A stretch of DNA of 64,000 nucleotides from CAMDPA01 sp965223035 (GTDB taxonomy: Bacteria; Pseudomonadota; Alphaproteobacteria; Rhizobiales; Hyphomicrobiaceae). The stretch is taken from NCBI GenBank assembly GCA_965223035.1, contig OZ244980.1:2542001-2606000 (forward strand), written 5' to 3'. The notes beneath the pieces were generated by a model, which saw only the letters and a program-made list of their open reading frames with translations, searched no databases and had not been told where the DNA came from. The stretch's first letter is position 1. Every line of letters starts with the position of its first letter. Positions 25,606-35,152 of this stretch are shown here, one piece after another. The translations under genes were made by a program, and so were the position numbers.

Positions 25606-27966
25606 ATGAGCACCGCTTCCCAGGACGAACGGCTCGTCGCGACAAAATTTGCCATCGGTCAACCGGTTCGCCGCGTCGAGGATGAGACCCTCGTCAGGGG
25701 GCAAGGCCAATACACCGACGATGTTAACCTCGACGGCCAAGTCTACGCGGCGTTCGTGCGCAGTCAGGTTCCCCACGGCATCATGCGCGGGATCGATACC
25801 ACGACGGCGCGTGCGCTCCCCGGCGTCCTCGCGGTCTACACCGGCCACGACATCGCCGCTGCGGGCTACGGTGGCATCGACTGCCGCTTGCCGCTCAAGA
25901 ATGCGGATGGTTCTGCGCTGCGTTCGCCCGTGCGCCCGGCTTTGCCGACGGACAAAGTGCGGTTCGTCGGTGATCCGATCGCCTGTGTGATTGCCGATAC
26001 CGAGGCTCAGGCCCAGGACGCGGCGGAGGCAATCGAGTTGGATATCGAGCCGCTTGAGGCCGTGATTTGCCCGCGCGAAGCGGCTGCGACCGGTGCGCCT
26101 TTGGTCTGGGACGAGGTGCCGGGCAACGTGGCGCTGGATTTCGCCTTCGGCGATGCCGCCAAGGTCGATGCGGCATTCTCTTCGGCGGCCCATGTCACCA
26201 AGATGCGGCTCCAGCAGATGCGGCTGGTGGTCAACGCGATGGAACCACGTGCGGTGGTGGCTGATTACGACGCCGCCAGCCAGCGGTTCACGCTTTATGC
26301 CCCGACCCAGGGCGTGATGGGTTCGCGCGCAACCGCCGCTGGCGTCATGAAGGTGGCGCCGGACAAGATCCGGTTCATCGCCACCAATGTCGGTGGCTCG
26401 TTCGGCATGAAAGGCGCCATCTTTCCCGAGTACGTGGTGGCCTTGCATGCCACCCGCGCGCTTGGACGGCCGGTCAAGTGGACCGACACACGCTCCGAGT
26501 CCTATCTGTCCGATCACCATGGGCGCGCTCAGGATTTCGACGCTGAGATGGCGTTGGATGGAGAGGGGCATATTCTTGCTGTTCGCCTCGACGGCTATAG
26601 CGACATGGGCGGCTACATCACCGCGCTCAGTCCGCAGTTTGCATCGCTCAACGTGACGAAGCACGCGGCCAGCGTGTACCGCACGCCGGCGATGTTGGTG
26701 AAGACGCGCTGCGTGTTGACCAACACCGTGCCGATTACCGCTTACCGTGGGGCGGGACGGCCGGAGGGCAATTATTACATCGAACGGTTGATCGATACGG
26801 CCGCCCGCGAGATCGGGTTGGACCCCGTCGAGCTGCGCCGGCGCAATCTGGTGACGCCGGACCAAATGCCGTTCAAATCAGCGTCGCAATCGGTCTACGA
26901 CTGCGGTGACTTCCCCGCGATCCTCAATAAGGCGCTGCAGGTCTCCGACTGGGAGGGTTATCCTGCGCGTGTGCGGGACAGTGAAGCGCGCGGCAAGCGC
27001 CGTGGGCGCGGTGTTGGGCAATTTCTTGAGGTGACGGCGCCGGTGCGAAACGAGCAGGGCTCGATTCATTTCCAAGCCGATGGAACCGTCACCGTGCTGA
27101 CCGGCACGCACGATCATGGTCAAGGGCATGCCACGAGCTTTGCCCAAGTGGTGGCCACGCGATTGGGCGTCCCGTTTGAGAAGATCACCGTGCGGCAAAC
27201 CGATTCGGACCTGCTGCAAGCCGGTGGCGGCAGCGGCGGATCCAAGTCGGCGATGGCCAGCGGCACGGCGCTCTACGAGGCGGGTGAAAGGGTGATCGAG
27301 AAGGCCAAGCTGGCGGCCTCGCACATATTGGAGACGGACGCCCGCGATATCAGGTTCGCGAACGGACAGCTGAATGTCGTTGGCACCGATCGCGGCCTGT
27401 CGATCATAGAGCTGGCCCGTACGTTGGCGACGGCGCCGCGTCTGCCGGCGGACTGCCCAACATCGCTCGATGTCGACTATGTGCACGATGCTGCGCCGCC
27501 TACGTATCCCAACGGTTGCCATATTTGCGAGGTGGAACTCGATCCGGACACCGGCTTCATCGAGGTTGTCAAATATGACATGGTCGGCGACTTTGGCACA
27601 TTGCTCAACGCGATGATCGTTGAGGGCCAACTGCGCGGCGGCGTCGTTCAGGGACTGGGTCAGTGTCTGATGGAGCGGGCTGTTTACAACGAGGATGGCC
27701 AGCTGGTGACCGGCTCGCTGATGGATTATGCCGTGCCGCGGGCGGTCGACACGCCGAATATGGCGTTTCACAGCCATGGCGTTCCGACCGCGACCAACCC
27801 ATTGGGGGTCAAGGGGTGTGGCGAGGCCGGCGTCTCGGGTGCACTGCCGGCGATCGCCAACGCCATCGCCGATGTGCTGGCGCCGTTCGGGGTGCGTCAC
27901 CTGGAACTCCCGACAACGCCGGAGGCGGTGTGGCGCGCTGTTCACCGGCGCGATCAAGCGGCTTGA
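25606..27966 (+). CDS. Xanthine dehydrogenase-family molybdopterin-binding subunit (CoxL form II-like), orphan 2
   Basis: A 786-residue molybdenum hydroxylase large subunit: PVRRVEDETLVRGQGQYTDD at the start, VGGSFGMKGAIFPEYV, the form II signature AYRGAGRPEGNYYIERLID, QGHATSFAQV and the catalytic-Glu motif GVKGCGEAGVSGALPAIANA. ATG 25606 follows GAGG by 6 nt; an upstream in-frame extension to 25375 is not needed. No small or medium subunit gene is adjacent. It lies just after the acyl-CoA dehydrogenase gene (285 bp apart), so joint regulation is possible. Confidence 0.9.
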   Translation: MSTASQDERLVATKFAIGQPVRRVEDETLVRGQGQYTDDVNLDGQVYAAFVRSQVPHGIMRGIDTTTARALPGVLAVYTGHDIAAAGYGGIDCRLPLKNADGSALRSPVRPALPTDKVRFVGDPIACVIADTEAQAQDAAEAIELDIEPLEAVICPREAAATGAPLVWDEVPGNVALDFAFGDAAKVDAAFSSAAHVTKMRLQQMRLVVNAMEPRAVVADYDAASQRFTLYAPTQGVMGSRATAAGVMKVAPDKIRFIATNVGGSFGMKGAIFPEYVVALHATRALGRPVKWTDTRSESYLSDHHGRAQDFDAEMALDGEGHILAVRLDGYSDMGGYITALSPQFASLNVTKHAASVYRTPAMLVKTRCVLTNTVPITAYRGAGRPEGNYYIERLIDTAAREIGLDPVELRRRNLVTPDQMPFKSASQSVYDCGDFPAILNKALQVSDWEGYPARVRDSEARGKRRGRGVGQFLEVTAPVRNEQGSIHFQADGTVTVLTGTHDHGQGHATSFAQVVATRLGVPFEKITVRQTDSDLLQAGGGSGGSKSAMASGTALYEAGERVIEKAKLAASHILETDARDIRFANGQLNVVGTDRGLSIIELARTLATAPRLPADCPTSLDVDYVHDAAPPTYPNGCHICEVELDPDTGFIEVVKYDMVGDFGTLLNAMIVEGQLRGGVVQGLGQCLMERAVYNEDGQLVTGSLMDYAVPRAVDTPNMAFHSHGVPTATNPLGVKGCGEAGVSGALPAIANAIADVLAPFGVRHLELPTTPEAVWRAVHRRDQAA

Positions 27967-28100
27967 CGAGCGCGCGCGTTCGATACGCAATGGGGACAGC
28001 ATGCTTTACGAATGCGCCGTTCGGCGCGTAAACACGGGGTGCGGGCGGGATATGGCGCTCGCGCAACGAGATCCCAACCCCTAACCCGACGGACCTAGCC

Positions 28101-29336
28101 GTGAACGAGGAATTCCACCGCATTAAGCGCCTGCCACCCTACGTCTTTTCCGAGGTCAACGGCTTGAAGGCAGCGGCTCGGGCGCGCGGCGCGGACATCA
28201 TCGATCTCGGTATGGGCAATCCCGACATGGATACGCCCAAGCACATCATCGACAAGCTGGTCGAAACGGTTCGTCGGCCGCGCACCCATCGCTATTCCGC
28301 TTCGAAGGGCATCACCGGTCTACGTCGCGCCCAAGCTGCCTATTACGGCCGTCGCTTCGGGGTCAAGCTGGACCCGGAGACGCAAGTGGTGGCGACGTTG
28401 GGCTCCAAGGAGGGTTTCGCCAACATGGCGCTGGCCATTACCGCGCCCGGCGATGTGATCTTGGTGCCGAACCCCACCTATCCGATCCACGAATTCGGCT
28501 TCCTGATCTCCGGCGCCGCCTTGCGTCACATCGAGGCCTCCAACGGCGAGGCGTTCCTGCGGGCCGTCGAACGCGCGGTCAAACATTCGATCCCGAAGCC
28601 ATTGGCCATCGTGTTGTCATATCCCTCCAACCCGACGGCCATGACAGCCTCGCTCGATTTTTATATGGATGTGGTTCAGCTGGCGAAGAAGCACGATCTG
28701 ATCATTCTGTCGGATTTGGCATACGCGGAGATCTATTTCGAAAACAATCCGCCGCCCTCGGTGCTGCAGGTGCCGGGCGCCATGGATATCGCTGTCGAGT
28801 TCACGTCATTGTCCAAAACCTATGCGATGCCCGGCTGGCGCATGGGCTTTGCGGTCGGCAACGAACGGCTGATTGCAGCGCTGGCACGGGTCAAGTCCTA
28901 CTTGGATTATGGCGCGTTCACACCGATTCAGGTGGCCGCGGCCGCTGCCCTCAATGGCCCGCAAGGTTGTGTGGAGGAGATCCGCCGGACCTACAAGAGC
29001 CGCCGCGACACGCTGGTCAAGAGCTTCGGCAAGGCCGGCTGGGAGATACCGCCACCGCCGGCCACCATGTTCGCGTGGGCGCCGGTTCCTGAGCGGTTCC
29101 GTGGCATGGATACCGTTGAATTCTCCAAGTTGCTGATCGAGAAGGCGGACTTGGCTGTCTCGCCGGGAACCGGGTTCGGCGAGTATGGGGAGGGGTTTGT
29201 GCGCATCGCGCTGGTTGAGAACGAACACCGGATTCGTCAGGCAGCGCGCAATTTGAAACGGTTCTTTGCCGACGAAAGTGACTCGATGGACAACGTGATC
29301 CCGATCTCGCAGCGGGCAAAGCGGACCAGCGTATGA
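28101..29336 (+). CDS. PLP-dependent class I/II aminotransferase (AlaC/DapL-like)
   Basis: The 411-residue fold-type I aminotransferase has IIDLGMGNPDMDTPKH, HRYSASKGITGLRRA, VLVPNPTYPIHEFG, LSYPSNPTAM and SLSKTYAMPGWRMGF, in which Lys239 would bind PLP. Genes of this type just upstream of hom in alphaproteobacteria are often labelled LL-diaminopimelate or alanine aminotransferase; the true substrate is not fixed by sequence. Its stop overlaps the start of hom by 4 bp (ATGA), so the two are translationally coupled, which suggests a role in the aspartate-family amino acids. Confidence 0.87.
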   Translation: MNEEFHRIKRLPPYVFSEVNGLKAAARARGADIIDLGMGNPDMDTPKHIIDKLVETVRRPRTHRYSASKGITGLRRAQAAYYGRRFGVKLDPETQVVATLGSKEGFANMALAITAPGDVILVPNPTYPIHEFGFLISGAALRHIEASNGEAFLRAVERAVKHSIPKPLAIVLSYPSNPTAMTASLDFYMDVVQLAKKHDLIILSDLAYAEIYFENNPPPSVLQVPGAMDIAVEFTSLSKTYAMPGWRMGFAVGNERLIAALARVKSYLDYGAFTPIQVAAAAALNGPQGCVEEIRRTYKSRRDTLVKSFGKAGWEIPPPPATMFAWAPVPERFRGMDTVEFSKLLIEKADLAVSPGTGFGEYGEGFVRIALVENEHRIRQAARNLKRFFADESDSMDNVIPISQRAKRTSV

Positions 29337-30667
29337 GCGTGCCTTCTCATCCCCTTAGAATCGGTATCGCCGGGCTCGGTACGGTCGGTTGCGGCGTCCT
29401 GCATAACCTGAGGGCGCATGGCGAGCGGTTGGCCAATGCGATGGGTCGCAGGATCGACGTGGTCGGCGTGTGTGCGCGCACGCGTGGCAAGGAGCGCGGT
29501 GTGCCGTTGGGTGAGGCTGAGTGGTTTGACGATCCGCAGGCGCTGGCACGATCGTCCCACATCGATGCCTTCGTCGAGCTGATCGGCGGCGATGAAGGCC
29601 CCGCACGGCAGGCGGTAACGACCGCGTTGAGCCTTGGTAAGCATGTTGTTACCGCCAATAAGGCGTTGCTCGCCAAGCACGGCTTCGAGCTTGCCGAGCT
29701 GGCGGAGGCCAATGGTGCAGCGCTCGGCTACGAGGCAGCGGTGGCTGGCGGCATACCCGTCATCAAGGCCATGCGCGAGGCGTTGATCGCCAACCAAATC
29801 AAGCGCATCTCTGGTATTCTCAATGGGACGTGCAATTATATTCTGACCCAGATGCAAAGCGAGGGGCGGCCGTTTGACGACGTGCTGGCGGAAGCCCAGG
29901 CGCTGGGCTACGCGGAAGCCGATCCCGCGTTCGATGTTGGCGGTCAGGATTCCGCCCACAAACTGGCAATCCTCACCAGCCTGGCCTTCGAGACCCGCAT
30001 CGCGCTCGACCAGATCGACTGCGAGGGCATACAACACATAACGCCGGCTGACATCGCCGCGGCGGACGAGTTGGGCTTTCGCATCAAACTGCTTGGGGTC
30101 GCGAATAAGACCGACGATGGGATCGAGGCCCGGGTCGGTCCGGCGATGGTGCCCATCCACTCGGCCATCGCTGAGGTATGGGGCGTCACCAACGCGATTG
30201 AGATCGAGGCCGATTTCGTCGGCGATGTGCTGTTGGTCGGTCCCGGGGCCGGCGCCGGCGCGACCGCCTCCTCCGTCGTTGGTGACATCGTTGAGGTGGC
30301 GCGCGGTGACTGCCTGCGGCCATTCATCATCCCGGCTGCGAAGCTCAAGCCGCACCGCAAAGCCACGGTGGGCGCCCACCTGGGCTCCTACTACGTGCGT
30401 CTGTCGGTGTATGACCAGCCCGGTGCTCTCGCCGCCATCGCCGGACGCATGGCCGACAATGACGTATCGTTGGAGCGGCTGGTGCAAAGACGCGCTGCCA
30501 GTGGCCCAGGCCTTGACGGCAGATCAGAACAGGCCAATGAGCTAATGCAGCTGGTGATCGTGACGCACGAAACCACCGAAGCAGCGATTCGCAACGCATT
30601 GGGCTTGATTGAGACGGACGGTAAGATTGCCGGGCGACCGCAGTTGATACGCATTGAAAAGCATTGA
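29333..30667 (+). CDS. hom: Homoserine dehydrogenase
   Basis: The 444-residue protein has the N-terminal NAD(P) site IGIAGLGTVGCGVLHNL, the conserved VTANKALLAKHG, AAVAGGIPVIKAMREAL and SGILNGTCNYILTQM, and a C-terminal ACT domain (RLSVYDQPGALAAIAGRMAD), the usual site of feedback control. It reduces aspartate semialdehyde to homoserine for threonine and methionine synthesis. It overlaps the aminotransferase gene by 4 bp and is followed by glpX 46 bp later, so it lies in the middle of an operon. Confidence 0.96.
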   Translation: MSVPSHPLRIGIAGLGTVGCGVLHNLRAHGERLANAMGRRIDVVGVCARTRGKERGVPLGEAEWFDDPQALARSSHIDAFVELIGGDEGPARQAVTTALSLGKHVVTANKALLAKHGFELAELAEANGAALGYEAAVAGGIPVIKAMREALIANQIKRISGILNGTCNYILTQMQSEGRPFDDVLAEAQALGYAEADPAFDVGGQDSAHKLAILTSLAFETRIALDQIDCEGIQHITPADIAAADELGFRIKLLGVANKTDDGIEARVGPAMVPIHSAIAEVWGVTNAIEIEADFVGDVLLVGPGAGAGATASSVVGDIVEVARGDCLRPFIIPAAKLKPHRKATVGAHLGSYYVRLSVYDQPGALAAIAGRMADNDVSLERLVQRRAASGPGLDGRSEQANELMQLVIVTHETTEAAIRNALGLIETDGKIAGRPQLIRIEKH

Positions 30668-30713
30668 AGCCTTGGCCCACATCGGGCTGGATCATTCAGT
30701 GGAGGCGCGAGGC

Positions 30714-31709
30714 ATGGAAGCTCACAACTCTGAGGACACCTGTCTCGATCGAGCGCTGGTGCTGGAGTTTGCACGGGTGACGGAGGTCGCGGCCATCGCC
30801 GCAGCGCGCTGGCGCGGCAAAGGAAAAAACAAGGCCGCCGATAAGGCAGCGGTCGACGCCATGCGGTATGAGCTCGGCCGTATCAACATTCGCGGCAGGG
30901 TCGTGATCGGTGAAGGCGAGATGGATGAAGCGCCGATGCTCTATATCGGCGAGGAGGTGGGCAGTGGCGATGGACCGCGCGTCGACATTGCCGTTGATCC
31001 GCTCGAGGGGACGACAATCTGTGCCAAGGACATGCCCAATGCGTTGGCGGTGCTCGCCATCGCGGAGGAAGGCGGTCTGCTCAACGCGCCCGACATGTAC
31101 ATGGATAAGATTGCGATCGGACCGGGGTATCCGGAAGGTCTGATCGATCTTGATCTTGGCCCGGCCGAGAACGTCGCTAGGCTGGCCGAGGCCAAGGGCG
31201 TGCCCATGAGCGCGATTTCGGCGTGTGTCCTCGATCGCGCCCGGCACGAAAAGCTGATCAGCGCGCTGCGGGAGGCGAAGGTCGGCATTCGCCTGATCCC
31301 AGACGGCGACATCGCCGGTGTGATTTGGACCACCGATCCCGCCCAAACCGGCATCGATATCTATTTGGGCTCAGGTGGCGCGCCAGAAGGCGTGCTCGCC
31401 GCAGCCGCCTTGCGCTGCATCGGCGGCCAGATGCAGGGGCGCTTGCTGCCGCAAAACGATGACGAGCGCCGGCGGGCGGCCGACATGGGCATCAGCGACA
31501 TCAACCGAAAATACAGCATGGCGGACATGGTCTCGGAGGATGTCGTGTTCTCCGCCACGGGCGTGACTGATGGCTCGCTCATGAGCGGTGTACATTTTCG
31601 CGAAGAATTTGCCGAGACCGAGACGGTGGTGATGCGGTCGATGACCGGCACTGTGCGCCGGATCAAGACCACCTATCGAAATATCGGCCTCAAGCTCGCA
31701 CAGATTTGA
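30714..31709 (+). CDS. glpX: Class II fructose-1,6-bisphosphatase
   Basis: The 331-residue protein has the GlpX-type marks GKGKNKAADKAAVDAMR, GRVVIGEGEMDEAPMLYIGE, IAVDPLEGTT (metal site) and SGGAPEGVLAAAAL. It hydrolyses fructose-1,6-bisphosphate in gluconeogenesis. A frame reaches back to 30654 over the end of hom, but ATG 30714 has GGAGG 8 nt upstream. Alphaproteobacteria often keep the order aminotransferase-hom-glpX, followed by recJ; here recJ is missing and a family A repeat follows directly. Confidence 0.95.
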   Translation: MEAHNSEDTCLDRALVLEFARVTEVAAIAAARWRGKGKNKAADKAAVDAMRYELGRINIRGRVVIGEGEMDEAPMLYIGEEVGSGDGPRVDIAVDPLEGTTICAKDMPNALAVLAIAEEGGLLNAPDMYMDKIAIGPGYPEGLIDLDLGPAENVARLAEAKGVPMSAISACVLDRARHEKLISALREAKVGIRLIPDGDIAGVIWTTDPAQTGIDIYLGSGGAPEGVLAAAALRCIGGQMQGRLLPQNDDERRRAADMGISDINRKYSMADMVSEDVVFSATGVTDGSLMSGVHFREEFAETETVVMRSMTGTVRRIKTTYRNIGLKLAQI

Positions 31710-31720
31710 CGCCGACGGGC

Positions 31721-31806
31721 CTAGAGTAACCTGCCTTTCGTCGGGATCGGAACGATCCCGACTAAAGGCAGAAAGTTGCTCTACACTTTAAGGCGCGATG
31801 ATCTAG
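31721..31806. repeat. Family A palindromic element, copy 8 (long form)
   Basis: CTAG at 31721-31724 and 31803-31806. The core reads TTTCGTCGGGATCGGAACG and CCCGACTAAAG; the middle ATCGGAACGAT is a variant centre shared with copies 2, 3 and 10. It starts 12 bp after the glpX stop. Confidence 0.82.
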
Positions 31807-31894
31807 CTCAGCGGACCGCGGCTGCTATCATGGGTGGGATAAAACAGCGTTTACGACTATTGTTCAGAAGCCAATTCCGGCGCATGAGGACGAC

Positions 31895-32362
31895 ATGACC
31901 ACATCGCAAAAGGCGCGTGCCGTCGGCATCAATCACGTTGCGCTCGAGGTCGGCGACATTGATGCCGCGTTGGATTTCTATGGAAAGTTTCTGCAATTTG
32001 AGCTGCGCGGGAAAAGCAACGACATGGCGTTCATCGACCTGGGCGATCAATTCATTGCGCTGTCCAAACGCCAACACCAACCGCGCGACCACGAACGTCA
32101 TTTTGGGCTTGTGGTGGACGACAAGGACGCAGTTCGCGCGGCGCTCGACGCGATGGGCATTGAGATCGTCTCCACGCGCTTCATGGATTTCTACGATCCC
32201 TGGGGCAATCGCATTGAAATCGTCGGTTATGACGGCATCCAATTTACCAAGTCCGACGATGTGCTGCGCGGCATGGGTTTGACGGATCTGCGCAAGACTG
32301 AGAACGCCATCCAACAGCTGGCGGACAAGGGCATGGCGCCGCGGCCGAGCCCATCTGACTGA
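31895..32362 (+). CDS. VOC-family (glyoxalase fold) protein
   Basis: The 155-residue protein has INHVALEVGDIDAALDFYGKFL, HFGLVVDDKDAVRAAL and DPWGNRIEIVGYDGIQF. Candidate metal ligands are His of NHVAL, His of RHFGL and Glu of RIEIV. It is not close to the VOC gene at 8253 and has a longer C-terminal helix (LADKGMAPRPS). GAGGAC lies before the ATG. Substrate unknown; it stands between two family A repeats without an operon partner. Confidence 0.82.
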   Translation: MTTSQKARAVGINHVALEVGDIDAALDFYGKFLQFELRGKSNDMAFIDLGDQFIALSKRQHQPRDHERHFGLVVDDKDAVRAALDAMGIEIVSTRFMDFYDPWGNRIEIVGYDGIQFTKSDDVLRGMGLTDLRKTENAIQQLADKGMAPRPSPSD

Positions 32363-32399
32363 GCTCGATCATCCTCAATCAGGTCGGCCTGAGGCGGAT

Positions 32400-32476
32400 G
32401 AGCCGGGCTGGCCCGCACGCCACCCGGCCAACCACGCAGGCGTGCCATGGGGTTGCCGGGTGACGAGTGGGATGGG
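32400..32476. repeat. Family B inverted repeat, copy 5
   Basis: GCCACCCGGCCAACCACG and GTTGCCGGGTGACGAGTGGG form the arms around CGTGCCATGG. It lies directly beside family A copy 9. Confidence 0.45.
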
Positions 32477-32487
32477 TCCACCTCACT

Positions 32488-32551
32488 TTAGATCATCGCG
32501 CCTTATATCGGAACCGCAAAGCCGGTTCCGATATAAGGCAGGTTGCTCTAG
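32488..32551. repeat. Family A palindromic element, copy 9 (short form)
   Basis: The core GCCTTATATCGGAACCG pairs perfectly with CGGTTCCGATATAAGGC. Compared with copy 1 the AAAT has become ATAT in one arm and the partner arm changed to match, a clear compensatory pair. Confidence 0.85.
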
Positions 32552-32569
32552 ACACGCCATTGGCGTCGC

Positions 32570-34903
32570 TTACCGGCAGGTTATCGCCGAGACGATGTCC
32601 ATCGGTCGGATCGGCACCCGCCTGATCCGCACCTCGAACGGCGCCAAGGCGTGTTCCACCGCCGAGGCGATCGCCGCAGTCACCGGTAGGGTCCCGCTTT
32701 CACCGGCGCCCTTGGCGCCCAGCGGATTGAGCGGTGTCGGCGTTACCATGTGCTTGATCTCGATGCGCGGCAGGCCGACCGCGTTCGCCAAAAGATACTC
32801 GGCGAAGTTGGTGCTGAGCGGCTGGGCGTCGCCATCAAACACCAGCTCTTCCAACAGGGCGTTGCCCAACGCGTGGACCAGTCCGCCGACGATTTGACCC
32901 TCGACGATGCGCGGATTGATGAGCCGGCCGGAGTCGTGCACCACCACATAGCGGGTGACGCTGACGCCGCCCGTCTCCACGTCCACCTCGACCTCGGCGA
33001 CGTGGCAGCCGTTGCAGTAGCTCATGGCTTCAGGCGCGAACGTCACGGAGGCTTCAAGACCCGGCGTGCTGCCGGCCGGGATCGCATAGCCGGGCAGGGC
33101 GGTGAGGGCGCGCGCGATCTCGCCCAGATGCAACGCCGGCTCCGGTCGCTGGCGCAGCCGCACGATGCCGTCCGTGATCTCAAGGTCCTGCGCGGAGGCG
33201 TCCAACATTTGCGCGGCCGCGCTCAGCGCCTTGTCGCGCACCGCCAGCGCCGCGTGATGCACGGCCGCACCACCGACGGCAGCTTGACGGCTGGCGAAGG
33301 CGCCCACGCCCAATGAGGTGGCCATCGTATCTGCGATGGTGACGCTGACCGCGTCTAACGCCACATCGAGTGCATCGGCGGCGATCTGGGCCAGCGCGGT
33401 GGCGATCCCCTGCCCCTGCGCCGTCACCCCGGAGGCTACGGTGACGGCGCCGGACGGTCCGACCCGGACCACGGCGCTCTCGAACGGTCCGCGCCCGGAG
33501 CCCTCCACGTAGTTGGCGATCCCGATGCCGATCAACCGCCCGGCTTTCCGCGCCGTTTCCTGGCGCTCAGCAAAGCTGCCGTAGCCGGCCATCTTCAATG
33601 CCGCCGCCTGCGTCGCCGGGTAATCTCCGCCGTCGTAGATCATGGTGCCACCGTCGCGGGTCTTCAGCGGCGTGGCGTAAGGCATCTGCTCGGGCAAGAT
33701 CAGATTACGGCGGCGCACTTCGGCGCGATCGATCCTTAAGGCGCGCGCCACCTCGTCCAGCACGCGCTCCATGACGAACGTGCCTTGCGGCCGTCCGGCG
33801 CCGCGGGTGGGGGTCGCGGCAATCTTGTTGGTGAACGCCAACCGCGCCGTCAGCGCATAGGCCGGCAGATGATAGGGACCGAGCAAATTGGTGACGGCGT
33901 TGAAGGGAATGGTCAGGCCGTAGGGCGTGAAGGCGCCGTGATCATGGACCAGGCTGCCGCGAATCCCGCGCAGCCGGCCATCAGCGTCCACGGCGGCCTC
34001 GAGGCTCCAGTATTGGTCACGCTCCTGGGTCGTGGCGATCAAATGCTCGCGGCGATCCTCGATCCACTTGACCGGCCTGCGCAGCAGCCAGGCTAACAGG
34101 GGGATGACGATCTCTTCGCTGTAGAACACGAATTTCGGGCCGAAGCCGCCGCCGACATCGGGGCAGATCACGCGGACCTGATCCTCGCGCCAACCCAGAA
34201 GGTCAACGATCAAGCCTTTGGCGCGATGCGGCATTTGGGTGCCGTCCCAGACCGTCAACAGGTCCTGGACATCGTCGTACGCGGCCAGCACCGCGCGGCA
34301 TTCCATCGCCATCCCACCACCCTTGTGCTGGTGCAACGCGATGGTGACGGTATGGGCAGCACCACGGAACGCTGCATCGATGTCGCCGTAGGCCGTGGTG
34401 AAGCTGGCGCACAGGTTATCGGGAAGCTGGGACAGGGCGCGTGGTGCACCCTGAGCAAGCGCGTCCACGGGATCGGCGACCGCCGGAAGCGGCGCGATGT
34501 CGCAACGGACCAAACCGGCCGCATCCTCGGCCACCGCCCGCGACGTGGCGACAATGACGGCGATCGGCTGGCCGATGTGGACCACTTCACGCCCGGCCAG
34601 CACCTCCGGGTTGACCTCGTGGTGGATCGCTGGGCTCGGCATCGCCAGTGGGATGCGGGTTGAGGTGAGATGCGGCGCCAGGTCTGCCAGCGCAAAAGCC
34701 GCTGCGACGCCAGGTAGTGCGCGCGCGGGCTCCAAGTCGACCGCCTCCAGTTGGCCGTGCGCGACCTCGCTACGCACCATCACGGCATGCAGCAGGTCGG
34801 CCGGATGAATGTCATCGATGAAGCGCGCTTGGCCGCGCAGCAGGGCGCGATCCTCGATCCGGGGAACGGACTGACCCACCCAACGTTTCGGCTCTCTGTT
34901 CAA
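32570..34903 (-). CDS. Xanthine dehydrogenase-family molybdopterin-binding subunit, orphan 3
   Basis: A 777-residue molybdenum hydroxylase large subunit: SVPRIEDRALLRGQARFIDD, VGGGFGPKFVFYSEE, TRGAGRPQGTFVMERVLDE, GQGIATALAQIAADAL and the catalytic-Glu motif GAKGAGESGTLP. The AYxCSFR signature of CO dehydrogenase is absent. The start is TTG at 34903, with GGGAG 7 nt upstream; directly beyond lies an 18-bp tandem repeat array. No FAD or iron-sulfur subunit gene is adjacent. It is divergent from the flavoprotein operon at 35301. Confidence 0.88.
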   Translation of the reverse strand: MNREPKRWVGQSVPRIEDRALLRGQARFIDDIHPADLLHAVMVRSEVAHGQLEAVDLEPARALPGVAAAFALADLAPHLTSTRIPLAMPSPAIHHEVNPEVLAGREVVHIGQPIAVIVATSRAVAEDAAGLVRCDIAPLPAVADPVDALAQGAPRALSQLPDNLCASFTTAYGDIDAAFRGAAHTVTIALHQHKGGGMAMECRAVLAAYDDVQDLLTVWDGTQMPHRAKGLIVDLLGWREDQVRVICPDVGGGFGPKFVFYSEEIVIPLLAWLLRRPVKWIEDRREHLIATTQERDQYWSLEAAVDADGRLRGIRGSLVHDHGAFTPYGLTIPFNAVTNLLGPYHLPAYALTARLAFTNKIAATPTRGAGRPQGTFVMERVLDEVARALRIDRAEVRRRNLILPEQMPYATPLKTRDGGTMIYDGGDYPATQAAALKMAGYGSFAERQETARKAGRLIGIGIANYVEGSGRGPFESAVVRVGPSGAVTVASGVTAQGQGIATALAQIAADALDVALDAVSVTIADTMATSLGVGAFASRQAAVGGAAVHHAALAVRDKALSAAAQMLDASAQDLEITDGIVRLRQRPEPALHLGEIARALTALPGYAIPAGSTPGLEASVTFAPEAMSYCNGCHVAEVEVDVETGGVSVTRYVVVHDSGRLINPRIVEGQIVGGLVHALGNALLEELVFDGDAQPLSTNFAEYLLANAVGLPRIEIKHMVTPTPLNPLGAKGAGESGTLPVTAAIASAVEHALAPFEVRIRRVPIRPMDIVSAITCR

Positions 34904-34918
34904 GCGACAGCTCCCGTC

Positions 34919-35026
34919 TGGCTGTTACCTCGATTTTGGCTGTTACCTAGATTTTGGCTGTTACCTAGATTTTGGCTGTTACCTAGATTTTGGCTGTTAC
35001 CCAGATTCTGGCTGTTACCCAGCTTC
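34919..35026. repeat. 18-bp tandem repeat, six copies plus a decayed seventh
   Basis: Units of TGGCTGTTACCTAGATTT start at 34919, 34937, 34955, 34973, 34991 and 35009. The second, third and fourth are identical; the first and the last two differ by one to three bases; a decayed copy follows at 35027. The array abuts the ribosome site of the minus-strand gene starting at 34903, so it would be in its leader or promoter. Confidence 0.9.
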
Positions 35027-35074
35027 TGGCGGCGACCTAGATCATGTCCGCTTAAAGTGGAATTGCCTCGCCGG

Positions 35075-35152
35075 CGCGCTCCCTGCCGCGGCTGGCGAGG
35101 CCGGCCACCAGAACAGCGGGCGATGGGGTGGCCGGGCGAGGGAGCGGGTTGG
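35075..35152. repeat. Family B inverted repeat, copy 6
   Basis: CGCTCCCTGCCGCGGCTGGC and GTGGCCGGGCGAGGGAGCGG form the arms. The outer GCTCCCT and AGGGAGC are perfect inverted repeats. Confidence 0.5.
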
